From assembly GCF_043641665.1 (NCBI RefSeq), contig NC_092181.1:8307057-8371056 (forward strand): a stretch of 64,000 nt of DNA. The letters run 5' to 3'. Origin of the DNA: Enoplosus armatus. Taxonomy: Eukaryota > Chordata > Actinopteri > Centrarchiformes > Enoplosidae. The notes beneath the pieces were generated by a model. It had not been told where the DNA came from and did no database searches. It saw only the letters and a list, made by a program, of their open reading frames with translations. Below, piece by piece: positions 35,901 through 48,127 of this stretch. Position 1 is the stretch's first letter, and every line of letters begins with the position of its first letter. Made by a program: the position numbers and the translations under genes.

Positions 35901-38900
35901 ATACAGCCTCCAGTGAGTATGAGTATCAGAGGCAACGTCTGCTGCCAGTGAATACAGTCAGTCAATCAGCAACACATTTAATAACTAAATTTTTCAATTT
36001 CATTTCAGCGTGCACCGTTTTTTCAAAATTACGGACCAAATTACCACGCAACGTTTGAGATTATCCTGACCACAAGCACGGAGGAAGTGACTCTGATGGT
36101 GCGAGATCCAGACAGGACACATGTTTGGGAGCACGGACTTCATCTGCCTGGTAAAGACAGCATCAGTCAGTCTATAGCAGAGGTTTTTAAACTGTGAGAT
36201 GCCCCTCCCCGGGGGGAGAGACGGGAGTAACCCTAACCCTAAGACACGGTGTGAGGCGTACTGTACAGTTTGAGTCATCATTTTATATTCCTTCTCGGGG
36301 CCATAACAGTCAAATCAGAATACACAGACATGATACACATATTTTTAGATGCCCCCCGTAACTCCAAAACCTGAAAATCATCAAGTCTTCATTAGTATGA
36401 AAGTAATGCAGTGACAGTTGTCTGTGCATCTATGGGTACATTGCAAACAGGAACTGCTAACAGCTAATTCGGCATACTTTCAATGGTACCAATTTGCCAA
36501 AATCTAACCAAATATAGGCTTAAAGGTTCTATATGGAGTTGTCAGAACGTCCTTGTTATTAATGACACCGGTCAGCATCCTGTTGCAAGTTACCTCATCG
36601 GACCTTTAAATTAGACAAATAAACAATCTGTGATGGACTCACCCTATCGCGGATATATTCGTTCAGTCACCCAACCCCATTATACACCTTTGCTTGTACC
36701 GTCATTTCCATCATTTACTATTGGCTAAATTCAACACTGTTTATCATAATCCATCAGTTAGTATCGTGGATTGAAAAAGGGGTGAATACTTTGCAAAGCC
36801 ACAAATCGAGAGATCCTACAGACCTCAGTCGGTACGAGACTCTTCCATCATCCTTTCCAGCTTAACTGCTGCAAAAACTGCTTTTTACCATGACAGAACA
36901 ACTCTGCTACAGACACTAGGAAATAATTTTCCAACTTCAAAAACTTCCTCTACCTCTCTCTCCACTTCGCATCGTTCTTTACCAACAAGGTAATGGCCAT
37001 TCGTGGCCAATTCACAGAACCACCTCCTCTGATTAAGGGTGCGTCACTTACTGCACCTGTCCCTCACACTGAGGAAGATGTCTCAAAACTTATGCTCTCG
37101 AATCGTCCCACCACTTGCCCTCTAGATCCCATTCCTTCCAAGCTCTTTCATCTCACAATCATGCCTCCTCTTGTCTTGTGCGATCATGCACGTGACTTTC
37201 TCTGGCTTCGGGTACATTCCCCACAATGTTTAAGCAGGCTCAGGTTACCCCATTAATGGAAAGGCCAACCCTAAATCCACCTGAAGTTGACGACTACAGA
37301 AAACCCTGAGGACCTACCTCTTCCAAGAGTTCTTGCTCATCCTCCCTCTTTATTCTTATATATACAGTGGGGTCCAAAAGCCTGAGACCACCTTGAAAAT
37401 CTCAAATATTTTCACGTAAACCTGTAAATAATCACAAAGTTTGAGGATTCAGAAACATTTAAAAACACAAGAAGTTATGACATGTAAAATGGAGAAGAAA
37501 TATTTAGATTCTGCACTATTTTTAGGTCAGCAATCAATTTTAAACCAACTTAACTCCTTTGTACGAAAGATCAGATTTCTATGAGTTGTATCCCTTCCAT
37601 CCCAGCATGCGTTCAGATGACACTCATCTGCTCATCAGAGGCTCGTTCAATCAACTCAGCTTGCAGCCGGTGTTCACCTGTTATAAATATGGCTGTGCCT
37701 CAAGTTTCCAGCAGATAATTGCTTACTAAGTAGCATTGTGACAGTGGGAAACATGGCATCAGAACTAAGTGAACGTGTCAGAAGTCAAATTGTTATTCTG
37801 AGCAAAGAGGGACTTTCTCAGCATCAAATCATGGCTAGACTAAAGGTTTCTAAGCGGGCAGTGCATGGAACTCCAAACGGCTTTGCAGAAACGGGATCAG
37901 TTGTATCCAAAGCACGATCAGGCAGACCAACAGTGACCACACCATCAGAAGATCAATACATCAAACTTAGTTCCCTGAGAGATAGAAAAGCAACTTCATC
38001 ACGGATATAGAATTTGCTAAATAAAGAACGCAAGAGTCCAATCAGCTACTGTCAAAAGCAGGCTGTCTTATAGTGGTCTCAGAGGACGAGTAGTAGTTTC
38101 TAAACCACTTCTCAGAAGGGGAAACCAGGCCAAACGCTTGGGGTGGGCTAAGAAATATCAGCATTTTACTGTGGATGACGAAAAGTGAGATTTATGGCAG
38201 TTAGAGAAGGGTGCAGCGAATCGACCACACCCTGACCTTGGAGAAGTACCACTCCATTCTTCAGAGACTTGCTATGCCTTCTGAATATTTTATTACTCAA
38301 TGCCATAGTGCTCCATAGTCAAAAAAATATTAAAAACACATCACTGGGCCTCACTATTACACTGGATGACATGTTTCTCCATTACCATGACCGCGCACAC
38401 TGTAGTTTATTTTTGACTCAGTCCCACATACACTGCCGTAAATACTCACTATACCTGGAAATGGTCGCCAACAAATACACTATTTCGTCCTGTTTGAGTA
38501 ACAATTGATGACAATTGCATTGCCCAGCCGTTATAAGAAATTACTGAGCCTTTTTAAAAAATGAAACTACATATTTACAGGCCATTTGTAAAGATTTACG
38601 TCAGTCACTTCAGTGAGGACCAATGGGCTTGGTGCTGGGTGCAGCAGCTGCTTCAGTGCTCCATCTGTGTCTACACAGGATGCGTTTAGGCACTGTTTTG
38701 AGTGTAGGTCAACCGCATTTTGGAAGCACTCAAAACCCAACGCACAGTTACACATGTATAATGGCAGAAGATAGACTTGAAGCATAAAAATATGCTTCAG
38801 GTAAGCCACATAGCCACGCTTAGCATGAGTGAACCGTGAGCTGTTACCTGCTTGTGTAGACAGCTGGACTGATTAAGATAGAGATAGAGATCTGTTACAT

Positions 38901-39342
38901 GGCTACAACGCTTTCTGTGCAGACACACCGTTTCAACCAGTTGGGTTTTTTTTTTTATAGGATTCTTTTTTTTCTATTGAGACATGGCCACTGATTGTTG
39001 AATCAAATAATTTTTCCAGCTTCGTCTTCACGGGCCTCTCCAGAAGAAAACCAGCCAACGATGAGGAACAACACCTCAGCGGACGAGAAGCTACGAAAGG
39101 CTCGGACACCTTTTGTCGACAGAGTGTCCGATCCGGTTCTAAACAAGCTGCTGGATGAATTCCTGCGATGCAGGGTTTTAAATGACGCCGAGGGCGAGGC
39201 AGCCCGAGCCAAACCCAGGGCAGAGAAAGCACGAGACGTGATCGACACTGTGCGAAAGAAAGGAGCAGAAGCGAGTTTGAAAATGATTGCCATCCTCTCT
39301 GTCAATGACCCCTTCCTTTGCAAAGAGCTCGGCCTAAGCTGA
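26918..39342 (+). CDS. NLR receptor: FISNA-NACHT-LRR-B30.2-FIIND-CARD (NLRP1-like)
   Basis: Fourteen exons join with GT-AG borders and matching phases into 1530 codons: 26918-27072, 27829-29754, 30549-30725, 30956-31204, 31296-31466, 31591-31764, 32702-32751, 32835-33403, 33494-33549, 34841-35055, 35214-35482, 35796-35912, 36009-36150, 39020-39342 (stop at 39340). Domains: charged N-terminus without a visible PYD; FISNA-like region (~100-175); NACHT with Walker A GIAGIGKT (195-202) and Walker B LFIFDGLDE (268-276); leucine-rich repeats (~694-951, LRELDLSYN); PRY-SPRY/B30.2 (~968-1157, CDLTLDPNT, GRCYWEVEW); FIIND, i.e. ZU5-UPA (~1177-1424); C-terminal CARD (~1437-1530). In NLRP1 and CARD8 the FIIND self-cleaves and the CARD fragment recruits ASC/caspase. 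By analogy this is a candidate cytosolic inflammasome sensor. The exon-6 donor (GTTGGT) is weak. The gene model needs RNA support. Confidence 0.85.
31765..32701. other. NLR intron between LRR and B30.2 exons
   Basis: No exon seen; low-complexity and unremarkable. Confidence 0.5.
33550..34840. other. NLR intron before FIIND, with MITE-like sequence
   Basis: The region 33700-33990 (tgtgtcccaaatccatacta ... gcattgtggg) resembles a dispersed terminal-repeat element. No exon. Confidence 0.4.
36800..37330 (+). repeat. Decayed L2-type LINE fragment
   Basis: The open piece reads EEDVSKLMLSNRPTTCPLDP, typical of the N-terminal part of Jockey-group reverse transcriptases. Flanking frames are broken. 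Confidence 0.6.
37366..38250 (+). mobile_element. Decayed Tc1-type transposon
   Basis: Starts with a Tc1-like end (tacagtggggtccaaaagcc, in a TA context). The frame from 37753 reads MASELSERVRSQIVILSKEG and a helix-turn-helix (SQHQIMARLKVSKRAVH), then breaks: stop at 38008-38010 and further shifts in recognisable Tc1 text (LRGRVVVSKPLLRRGNQAKR by frame). No complete catalytic triad remains and the 3' end is unclear. Confidence 0.78.
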
Positions 39343-40946
39343 AGCAAAATGTCTGTGGGGTGGCGATCACATGCTGCCATGATATTCATCATCATTTTTT
39401 TTTAAAAAGTCAATGAAGCTTTGAATGAATCGTAAGATGTAGGACTCCACACATGCAGAACACTATAAATATGAAGAATCACACTCCTGTGGTGACATAA
39501 ATCGAAGTAGTTAAAGGATCCTCATTGGCCTCAAAGGAGCAAATGTCACGAATCAGATGTTGAGGAAGTGAGCTGTACTGGATACCACCACAGAGCCCTG
39601 CAGCCGGAAGGACTTCTATTGTATCATTAGCTGAAACCTCATAAAGAGTGAGCGGAAGCACCAGTGTGCAGTACACGTCCTTATCAAGTGTCTTAAAGGT
39701 GTACATCTGATCTCATGATCACCACATTTCCGTTGACTCTACTTCTAAACTCAAAACATAATTGTAAGACAGTTATCTCAATAGATTTCTAACTGGTACT
39801 TTTTTGTTTGTTTGTTTGTTTCGTTTTTAATAATTTTGTATGGAATGTGTCAAAGATGTAATCATATACGTTCATATGTTTATATTGTACAATGTAAGCA
39901 TTTAACATATGAAGGGCCATAACCAGGATGGCCAAGAGGGTCCCCCAGTGCAAAGCCTTCCTTAATATACCAGGAATATTATTTTGGTGAAATACAAAAA
40001 AAATGCCTTCATTTTAATTTGTGATTTTGGCCAAGAAAGGAGTGACCTCTTTGTCTTCAGTGGTAGCTAGGACCATGGATGTATGGACATAAGATACAGT
40101 CCCTCTGTTTGAAGAGCTGTTAGCTCGTTTTTGGTGAATTCATGCAGTTGCACAAGTTGTTCCACACAATGCTTGGAGTTGTCTAAACTCTGGATTATAT
40201 GTGTTTTGGGAGAAATGAAGAAATTGTGTTTTTGTTGTATTGTTATTCTGTCATTATATAAACTGAATGTCCGGTGTTGACAGTGTTTGTGCCCTGCTCA
40301 TGAGAACTGTGGAGCCTGTTGTCTATATGTGTTTATTCTATTTGTATTTAAAACAGATTAAGGCAAGACGGGCGGTTTAGTCAACTTAAAGTCAGATAAT
40401 ACAGATTTACAAGCAAATGTATGTGAAAGTTATATTTTAAATGACATGCGTTTCTGTTCTTTTTCTCTGTAAAACCATTAACATTTCTGTGTTGTAAAAA
40501 TACTCCTTTATAAGCAAAAGTCCTGCATTCAAAATCTTACTCGAGTAAAAGTAAAGAAGTATTATCAGCTAAATGTACTTCAAGAATGCGAAGTAAAACT
40601 TCTTTGTAACATCTGACTGATATATTGTATTATTAGATTAGTTTTACTGATGCATAAAGAGCCTTTTATTGTTGTAGCTGCTCGAGGTGGAGCTAGTTTT
40701 CACTGCTTTATATACTGGGAGGTCGTTTAGTCCAGTGGAACCACTAGTGCGTTGGACTGTTGGTCAGACAATAAATAAAATTGAATATGTTAAACTTGGG
40801 CTTTTGGAAATTATAATAGGCTTTTTTTTTTTTTACTGCTGTCTGACATTCTATGGACCAAATGATTAATTCAGAAAATAATCAATAGATCATACGATAA
40901 TGAAGATAATCTCCAGTCGGACTCAAGCCATTTAATATTATTATTA

Positions 40947-41483
40947 TTACATGTTTGGAGACTCAATACAGATGACGACAGGGGACACAAGAGGGGGGTG
41001 TTGCACTTCCAGGTGACCCACACCATCGACTGACTTGCTGTGGGTTAAAACAGCTTCCTTATCCTGTGAAATAGCTGAGTTTTCATGCCCAGTATTCATC
41101 TTTAAGACCATTGGAAACTCGTCTTCGTCATGTGGGTTGTTAAAAATGGTCTCGGACCCTCGCTGGACTGTGATATTATTGCAGTGTGTGTATTGACTAT
41201 AGGCACACGCCACTGGGATCTGAACATAACTAGTGCAATAATGCAGAATTCCCTGTATTTTCCCATCTTAAGGGGGCTTTGTGAACTTCTCGTCAGTTGC
41301 AAATAGCACAGTAGTATTGTCTATTGTGTTTGTACCGATGATGTGAGCGAGAAAAGGCTGTCTTGCTTTGCATATTTTATTATTAAATGTGCGTCTCTTT
41401 ATGGCTTTCATGGCGGACCTGAAGCTTGATTTTGAATTGGATTTTCTGTCAGTCTTCCCATGATGCCTTTTCAGGCGTTTCAA
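40947..41483 (-). pseudogene. Unrecognised minus-strand frame with one stop
   Basis: Reading down from ATG 41483 (MKRLKRHHGKTDRKSNSKSS), the same frame continues past a single TAA at 41270-41268 to a stop at 40947, about 178 codons. The end reads HPPLVSPVVICIESPNM. The lack of other stops over 537 bp is notable in this AT-rich area, but I recognise no domain. It could be a decayed terminal exon or a processed copy. Confidence 0.3.
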
Positions 41484-42956
41484 TTAAAATAAAGGTGTTG
41501 TAGTGCAGTGTAGTATGATGAGACAATCAAAATCCGTACAAATTACAAATAGTTCGCTTTACTCATCAAAACAAACAAAAAAAAAACTTTAGCCGAGTGT
41601 TTTGGAGGCCTGTAAATAGTTACTGTGGTTACTGCGGAGAACGCTTAATGAGAGCACATAGGTATTCAAAGAAAGTAAAGTCACCGCAGGATAACTGTTT
41701 GCACCGAAAAGGCTATTCCCCCTCCTGGTCTGTCTGCTCCGGCAGCACTCACAAAAGTGAGTCGTCTGTGATGATTAAGACTCACGGTGTGTCTCGAGGT
41801 GGGGGCCCTGCATATGAGTGTAATGTTAGTTAGTTGACTGAAGTTTGCATCTTTTTTTTCCCTCCAAAGAATTCACCATATTCGCAGCAGATGTCGAGCC
41901 TAAAGATGACAAGCACGCTTCTCAAAGGTGACAAGAGTCGCGTGCTTCTGATTGTACGGCACTTTGGTCGAGTGTTGCTGTTTTCAGATGTGCTTGTAAA
42001 TCGATATTTGGGTTGGATTGGATGTGTTCCATCCTGTTGTGTTGTGTGTGAGTGAAGCATTGTATTGTGTATGAATATATTACTATAATAACAATTGTTT
42101 ACAAACCAAAGAAGAAATAACTGAGAAGAAATGTCCTGCTGTCACTGACGGCAGAATTGCTCAAAAAGGTGGGGAGTCAAATCTTCATTCTGCGAGACGA
42201 AGCCAAAAGAGAGAATACCAGTATGCAAATATGTAGTGTAAATAAATCCAGCCCGAATGATTGGCTTCCTTTGAGAGTCTTGGTAACGCTTTCCAGTTTG
42301 TCCTGTTCAGACTGCAATAAGTAAAATAAAATGTAAATATAAACTCTGCGTGTGTGCTGCAGTTCCTCTCATGACTCACACTGAAGGACGCCAACATGAT
42401 CCAATGAAACCAGCCATCACTTTCGTATTCTATATATTTATTGTTATATTAAATACAAATCAAAACGAAGCATTTTAATGTCTTCAAGCTCATTTTGCAG
42501 CCCGCAACTTTCCCATTTGGTTCGGATTCACCCCTCATCAACCTGGATTCCATCTGAACACACCCAACGGTTCAAACATTTCTTTATACACTACATGTTT
42601 GACAGTTTAACTGCAAGAAGTTGTTGCCGGAGAAGGGCTGCGCTTGGCTGAGGGAAGAAAAGAGGGTATTTCCTTTGGCTCAAAGCCCTTTGATTGTAGC
42701 TGTGGTCTGCCTCCACATCTGTCTCAACTATTTGTTCCACAAGCCAGCACTTGTCTACACCCAACCTCCTACCCAGTCTTATCTTAGCAAACACAAACGG
42801 TCCAAACGACTTTCTTTTTCAGTTACTGCACTTGTTTCTCTTCTTTTACAATTCATTTTACTATTTTATAACTGATTCCGTATTAAACGTGCATTAAGAC
42901 ATCGCCACCTTCTCGTTCTCTACCTTTGTTGACATAAGCTGTCATGATTGCTTTGC

Positions 42957-42957
<1 letters not shown>

Positions 42958-42984
<27 letters not shown>
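42958..42984. repeat. (TG)n microsatellite
   Basis: About 13 perfect units. Confidence 0.9.
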
Positions 42985-42990
<6 letters not shown>

Positions 42991-43889
42991 CTATGTTGTT
43001 GGATACACTCCCACACTGATGACTGCATCAAAACATTGGCTGGTGTATTTTCACAATAGAGTATAAATCTGACTTAAGCTTTGCCAGTCTTACAGGCCTT
43101 CCAACCGGAGGTGAATGCAGCGAGCCATTATGTGCTTCCTCTTTAACACGGTGTCATTTACAGAGTATAATCAACTGTGTTTGATCAGTCTGGGGGTGGG
43201 AACTGACGGCAACGCATGACGAGCCGGAGTTGACTTTCACACACAGGCTGAAAGCCCAACTGGAAATAAATGGAGGCAGTTTGAACCTCCAGGTCTACAG
43301 CCCAGGAAAGTGTAACCATGTTAAACACGGTGATATTTACCAATTTATTACCAATTTATTACCATTTATTTACCAATTAAATCCTGTTCACACTCACATG
43401 AAGTACATCCCGTCACTGAGTGTGCGGCCGAAAAACAGCCCGATGTTTTAAAGAGGATGTTTATTTGCTGAAGATTGTAAAAGTGTATCATCTGTTAGAC
43501 CTATGAGTAGGCTAAGTGTCAGTGAAGGTTTAATTTTAATTGTGTGTGCGCTTGTAAAATGTGTATTTTAGAGGCTCATTATTATGGTTTTTGTATTTCT
43601 CGGTAATGTAGCACAGTGTTAACGTTCTTTCTCAGCCCTGGAACTCAAACCATTTTCCGATGCCCCCAAAAATATATTTAAATAATTAAATTAACATCAC
43701 AAATATAAACAACATATCATATACTTAAATTTTACTTAACATTTAACATTTACTTAAATATTAAGACATTTGATTGGTTACATTTGGCTTGATTGACAGA
43801 TATAATTGGGTATCATCTGCATAACAATGAAGGTTTATGGAATGTTTTCTAATAATATTGCCTAAAGGAAGCATATATAAGGTGAATAG

Positions 43890-45760
43890 TCAGAATCAGA
43901 AACTGTTTATTGCCAAGTAACATACATTACAATGAATTTGCCGTGGTCTGATTAAAAATTAAATTTTGGAAATTGAAAAAGTTGAGTATTTACAGGAAGA
44001 AGAATAAGATAAGATAAATAATATACGAACATACAACAATAATAACAGACAGTTAGGGGGGACAGGGGCGGTGTATGTTAATATAACGTATAACATGTGT
44101 TTGTGTGTGTGTTGGGGGGGGAGTCAATGTAAGTCTTTGGCCATGTTCGTCAGGTTGACTGCAGAGGGGAAGAAACTGTTTTTGTGGTGGGAGGTTTTGG
44201 TCCTGATGGACCGCAGCCTCCTGCCAGAGGGGAGGGGGTCAAACAGATGGTGTCTGGGGTGGGAGGGGTCGGCAGCGATCTTCCCTGCTCTCCTCAGGGT
44301 CCTGGAGGAGTACAGGTCCTGAAGAGATGGGAGGTTGCAGGCAATCACCCTCTCTGCAGAGCGGATGATACGCTGCAGTCTGCGTCTGTCCTTGGTGGAG
44401 GCAGCAGCGTACCAGACGGTGATGATGGAGGAGGTGACGATGGACTCTATGATGGCAGTGTAGAAGTGAACCAGCATTGTTTGTGGCAGGTTAAACTCCC
44501 TCAGCTGCCTCAGGAAGTACATCCTCTGCTGGGCTTTCTTGATGAGGGAGCTGATGTTCAGCTCCCACCTGAGGTCCTGGCTGATGATGGAGCCCAGGAA
44601 ACGGAAGGACTCCACAGTGTCCACTGGAGAGTCACACAGGGTGATGGGGGCGGGTGGGGCTGCGCTCTTCCTAAAGTCTACAACCATCTCCACTGTCTTT
44701 GAAGCGTTAAGCTCCAGGTTGTTGCTGTTGCACCAGGTCACCAGATGGTCAATCTCCCACCTGTAGGCAGACTCATCCTCACCAGAGATGAGTCCGATGA
44801 GGGTGGTGTCGTCCGCGAACTTCAGGAGCTTGACGGACTGGTGACTGGAGGTGCAGCTGTTGGTGTATAGGGAGAAGAGTAGAGGAGAAAGAACGCAGCC
44901 TTGAGGGGAGCCGGTGCTGATTGTCCGCGAGTCTGAGACGTGTTTCCCCAGCTTCATGTGCTGCTTCCTGTCAGACAGGAAATCTGTGATCCACCTGCAG
45001 GTGGGGTCAGGAACGTGGAGCCGGAAGAGCTTGTCCTGAAGAAGAGCTGGGACGATCGTTTTGAAGGCAGAGCTGAAGTCCACAAACAGGATCCTGGCAT
45101 AGGATCCTGCGGAGTCCAGGTGCTGGAGGATGAAGTGTAGGGCCAAGTTGACGGCATCGTCTACAGACCTATTGGCTCTGTAGGCGAACTGCAGGGGGTC
45201 CAGCAGAGGGTCGGTAATGGATTTGAGGTGGACAACCAGGCGTTCAAATGATTTCATGACCACAGAGGTCAGGGCGATGGGTCTGTAGTCATTTAATCCT
45301 GTGGGCCCTGGTTTTTTGGGGATGGGGATGATGGTGGAGGCCTTGAAGCAAGCTGGCACGTGGCATGTCTCCAGTGAGGTGCTGAAGATGTCCGTGAACA
45401 CCGGAGACAGCTGATATATAACTCACCCTGGTGTGAGATGGTACACAGCAGTCCTCACAGAAGCTGATATATGACGTCACAGCCTCTGTGTACTCATCCA
45501 GACTGTTGGTAGCAGTCCAAACACGCCTTCAGGTCCTCCGCAGCTTCACTGGTCCACTTCTTCGATGTTCTCGCAACAGGCTTAGAAAGTTTTAATTTCT
45601 GCCTGTATGCAGGAATCAGGTGTCCCAGTGCAGCGTGGGTGATGGCGTGAAAAGAATTACTGACTGTGGTGTAAAAGTATTGGTCCCAGCACAGAACCTT
45701 GTGGAACTCCGTGACTAACTTTGGCGCACATTGAGGATTCATCATTAACATGCACAAACT
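43890..45760 (-). mobile_element. L2/CR1-group (Jockey superfamily) LINE, 5' truncated and frameshifted
   Basis: The minus-strand frame 45401-44124 (425 codons) holds reverse transcriptase motifs: [54 protein letters not shown], the catalytic FADDTT, and a C-terminal region ([20 protein letters not shown]). Upstream, 45757-45494 carries the endonuclease-RT linker ([20 protein letters not shown]) in another frame, so at least one shift or internal deletion lies between. The 3' noncoding end is near 43890. Not autonomous as read. Confidence 0.9.
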
Positions 45761-47509
45761 GAGATCGACGTGATAAATAGCACTTAAACCGGCTTAGTGC
45801 GGTTCCTTTAATGCCAACTTTAATTCACTAACAGTTGTACCCTTCCTGACTTGACGGTCCTCAGTCACTCACTGAATGAGCAATGATCTGCACCAACCGC
45901 ACAAACAGAACAGCGACAAAAAAACATCAGACCTCACCACAGTGAGACTGACCCCGTTAGAATAGTAAAACTATGACTTAACCAAGCTTGTGTTCTGCCA
46001 TTTGTGTAACCACATCACAATAAAAATGTCACTTTTCGGGGAAAAGGGCCTAGTGACAAGGGAAGGAAGCAGCCCTTTCACACAATGATTGACAGCATTC
46101 TCACAGGTGGAACAGTGGATCTGGAAAGGTTCAACCGTATAGCTGCGTGTTGTGTGAGAAACATTCGCTGCGGTCGGTTTCTATAGAAATGAAAGCGAGC
46201 TGTGAGTGGTTGCTGTGGGTTGATGCTGTCCGTGCCTGTGCTACATAACAACGTATGTATGTCAAGCTGTGGTAGACCCGATGCCTTGAACGCCTGGACA
46301 GCGACAGCGCAGTTTCTCTTTTATCGAGCCATTCCTTCTGAATTCAAAGTGTGACAGGAAGGAGGTGTCTGGTGGTCCTTCAGTAACGGACTACTTCATG
46401 TTTTCACACATCACGCTGCAGTAGGAAAAGACAGAACAATCGATGCTGTTTGCAGAGGATGGTGTTTCAAATGCTGTTGTGAACAGCCATTTAAAAATAC
46501 TGTCGAATTGCAATGTCTGCCTTTAATTTAGAATTGAGAATGTGAGGTTTAATAATTTTTTATTTTATATTAATTTTAGACATCGCTTTGGGATTTTAGT
46601 TTGAATGCATGTTTTTTTTTTGTCTCTCCTCACCTTGGCAAGCCTGGACATGAGGAAACTTGCCAGAAAGCGCAAAATGACTCAAGTGCAAGGTTATGGA
46701 AAAGCTCCCGGCTGATCCACACTAAATCTGGCCTCTCAGCGAGCGCTCAAGTTGCCCACGGCATCAAGGCTAGTGGGGGACATATTACATACGTTTTCCC
46801 ACAGCAGCACCGTTGCAAATCCTGCGATCTGCGGGGCCAGACCTTCACTGAGGTCAGCAGCCCGTGTCAGCCGATGCCAGAGCTGAGGAGGACGTGAGCA
46901 GGTTATTCCAGAGACACTTTGTAAATGCTGCACCGTCACCAAAGTCTTCATCAAGGAACTGAAGTGCTGTTTTTACTAAGTGAGGACAACGTCACAACCC
47001 CCCCCCCCCCCCCGTGAAAATCAGTGCTGCATTTCGAAAGTGTCCCATTACTTTAACTAGCTTGAGTAACAGGACGTGCTAATAAATAGAACAAGCCTAA
47101 GTGGGAACTTTGTTGTTGGTTGTGCCTTCGCCGTGGTTACACCCAGCTCTCCATAGTTTTGCATGGCTTTTCCTGCCAGTCACTGAAATTTGCACAGTTT
47201 TATTTTTTGGATGATATTTCGACTCCCTACTATGAATTTCACGGCTCTCATTTTGTTATGTATCTTGCACAGATGAATGTGTGATGGATTGTTCTCTCTC
47301 TCTCTCTCTCTTTCGGCTCTCTTGTCTTGTTAATGGCTGCAGGCTGTCAGCCAGGAAGTCAACCAGGATGTCTCTGTTTGCTCGTTGTCTCTGGTGTTCC
47401 AGTCAGACGTCAGTCATGCTTTTCATTTACTGACACCTCTCTTGCCTTGCCTTGCTTGGGGGGGGGGGGGGGGGGGGGTGTACAGTACCGGTGCTCCCAT
47501 TCAAGAGTA
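45761..47509. other. Intergenic, no gene seen
   Basis: Contains C- and G-homopolymer runs (about 46996-47013 and 47459-47478) and a CT run (47293-47312). Nothing else recognised. Confidence 0.5.
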
Positions 47510-47689
47510 GAAAGCAGCATAAATTTAGAAATAAAAGTATGTACAAAATATAAAAATAAGAAATAGTAAATAAAAATATACACATTTACAATATTTAAGT
47601 GAAAAATAAAAGTAAAGCATATATACAACAGCAATGTCTATGTATAAATATGTATATATTGCACTATTGTGTATGACTAAATATGTATT

Positions 47690-47960
47690 GCACTGACATT
47701 TAAAGAATAAATAATAGTGAGGTAGTACGTGTAGAAACAGGTCCAGACTTAGAGGGAGGGGTTGAACAGTTTCCACAGGCAGGAATGATTTTGTGCATTT
47801 GGGAGGAATGAGTCTCCCACTGAAGCTGCTCTTGTGTCTGAAAAGCACATTATGGACAGGATGTGAGACATTGTCCAAGATGACCCGCAGCTCGGACAGC
47901 ATCCTCCTCTCTGACACCCCCGTCAGAGAGTCCAGCTGCACCTCTAGCACTGGCCACCAC
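47690..47960 (-). repeat. LINE-like repeat spanning the inner edge of the right arm
   Basis: The text around gacccgcagctcggacagca and tcctcctctctgacac resembles a common fish LINE 3' region, as I remember it. The edge of arm homology (47894) falls inside it. The left arm keeps only the part up to 23518. Confidence 0.45.
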
Positions 47961-48127
47961 AGACTCACAATGTGTGTCTCCTCCCCCCCTGCAAGCGCAT
48001 TACAAGCTCGTGAACCACAGCTGCAGTAGTTGCTCGCCCCGATCCAGCCGAAAGAACTGGGACAGGCAAACCGCGAGCCGGGCTCCCGCACTCTGCAGGT
48101 CGATGCCTGTCCCCGTTTAACTCCGCG

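Larger units (their letters stand above)
36151..39019. other. NLR intron between FIIND and CARD exons, filled with transposon remains
   Basis: A 2.9 kb intron holding an L2-type fragment (36800-37330) and a decayed Tc1 (37366-38250). It joins in phase 1 on both sides. Confidence 0.7.
39343..43889. other. Intergenic, no confident gene
   Basis: It begins with the NLR 3'UTR. AATAAA words occur near 40771. A GT microsatellite lies at 42958-42984. One long minus-strand frame with a single stop (40947-41483) is listed separately. Otherwise AT-rich and unremarkable. Confidence 0.5.

Noticed and set aside
36228..36242. Telomere-like ccctaa repeat
   Set aside because: Only two units, which is chance level.
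44184..44702. 172-codon plus-strand frame
   Set aside because: Antisense shadow of the L2-type reverse transcriptase on the minus strand.
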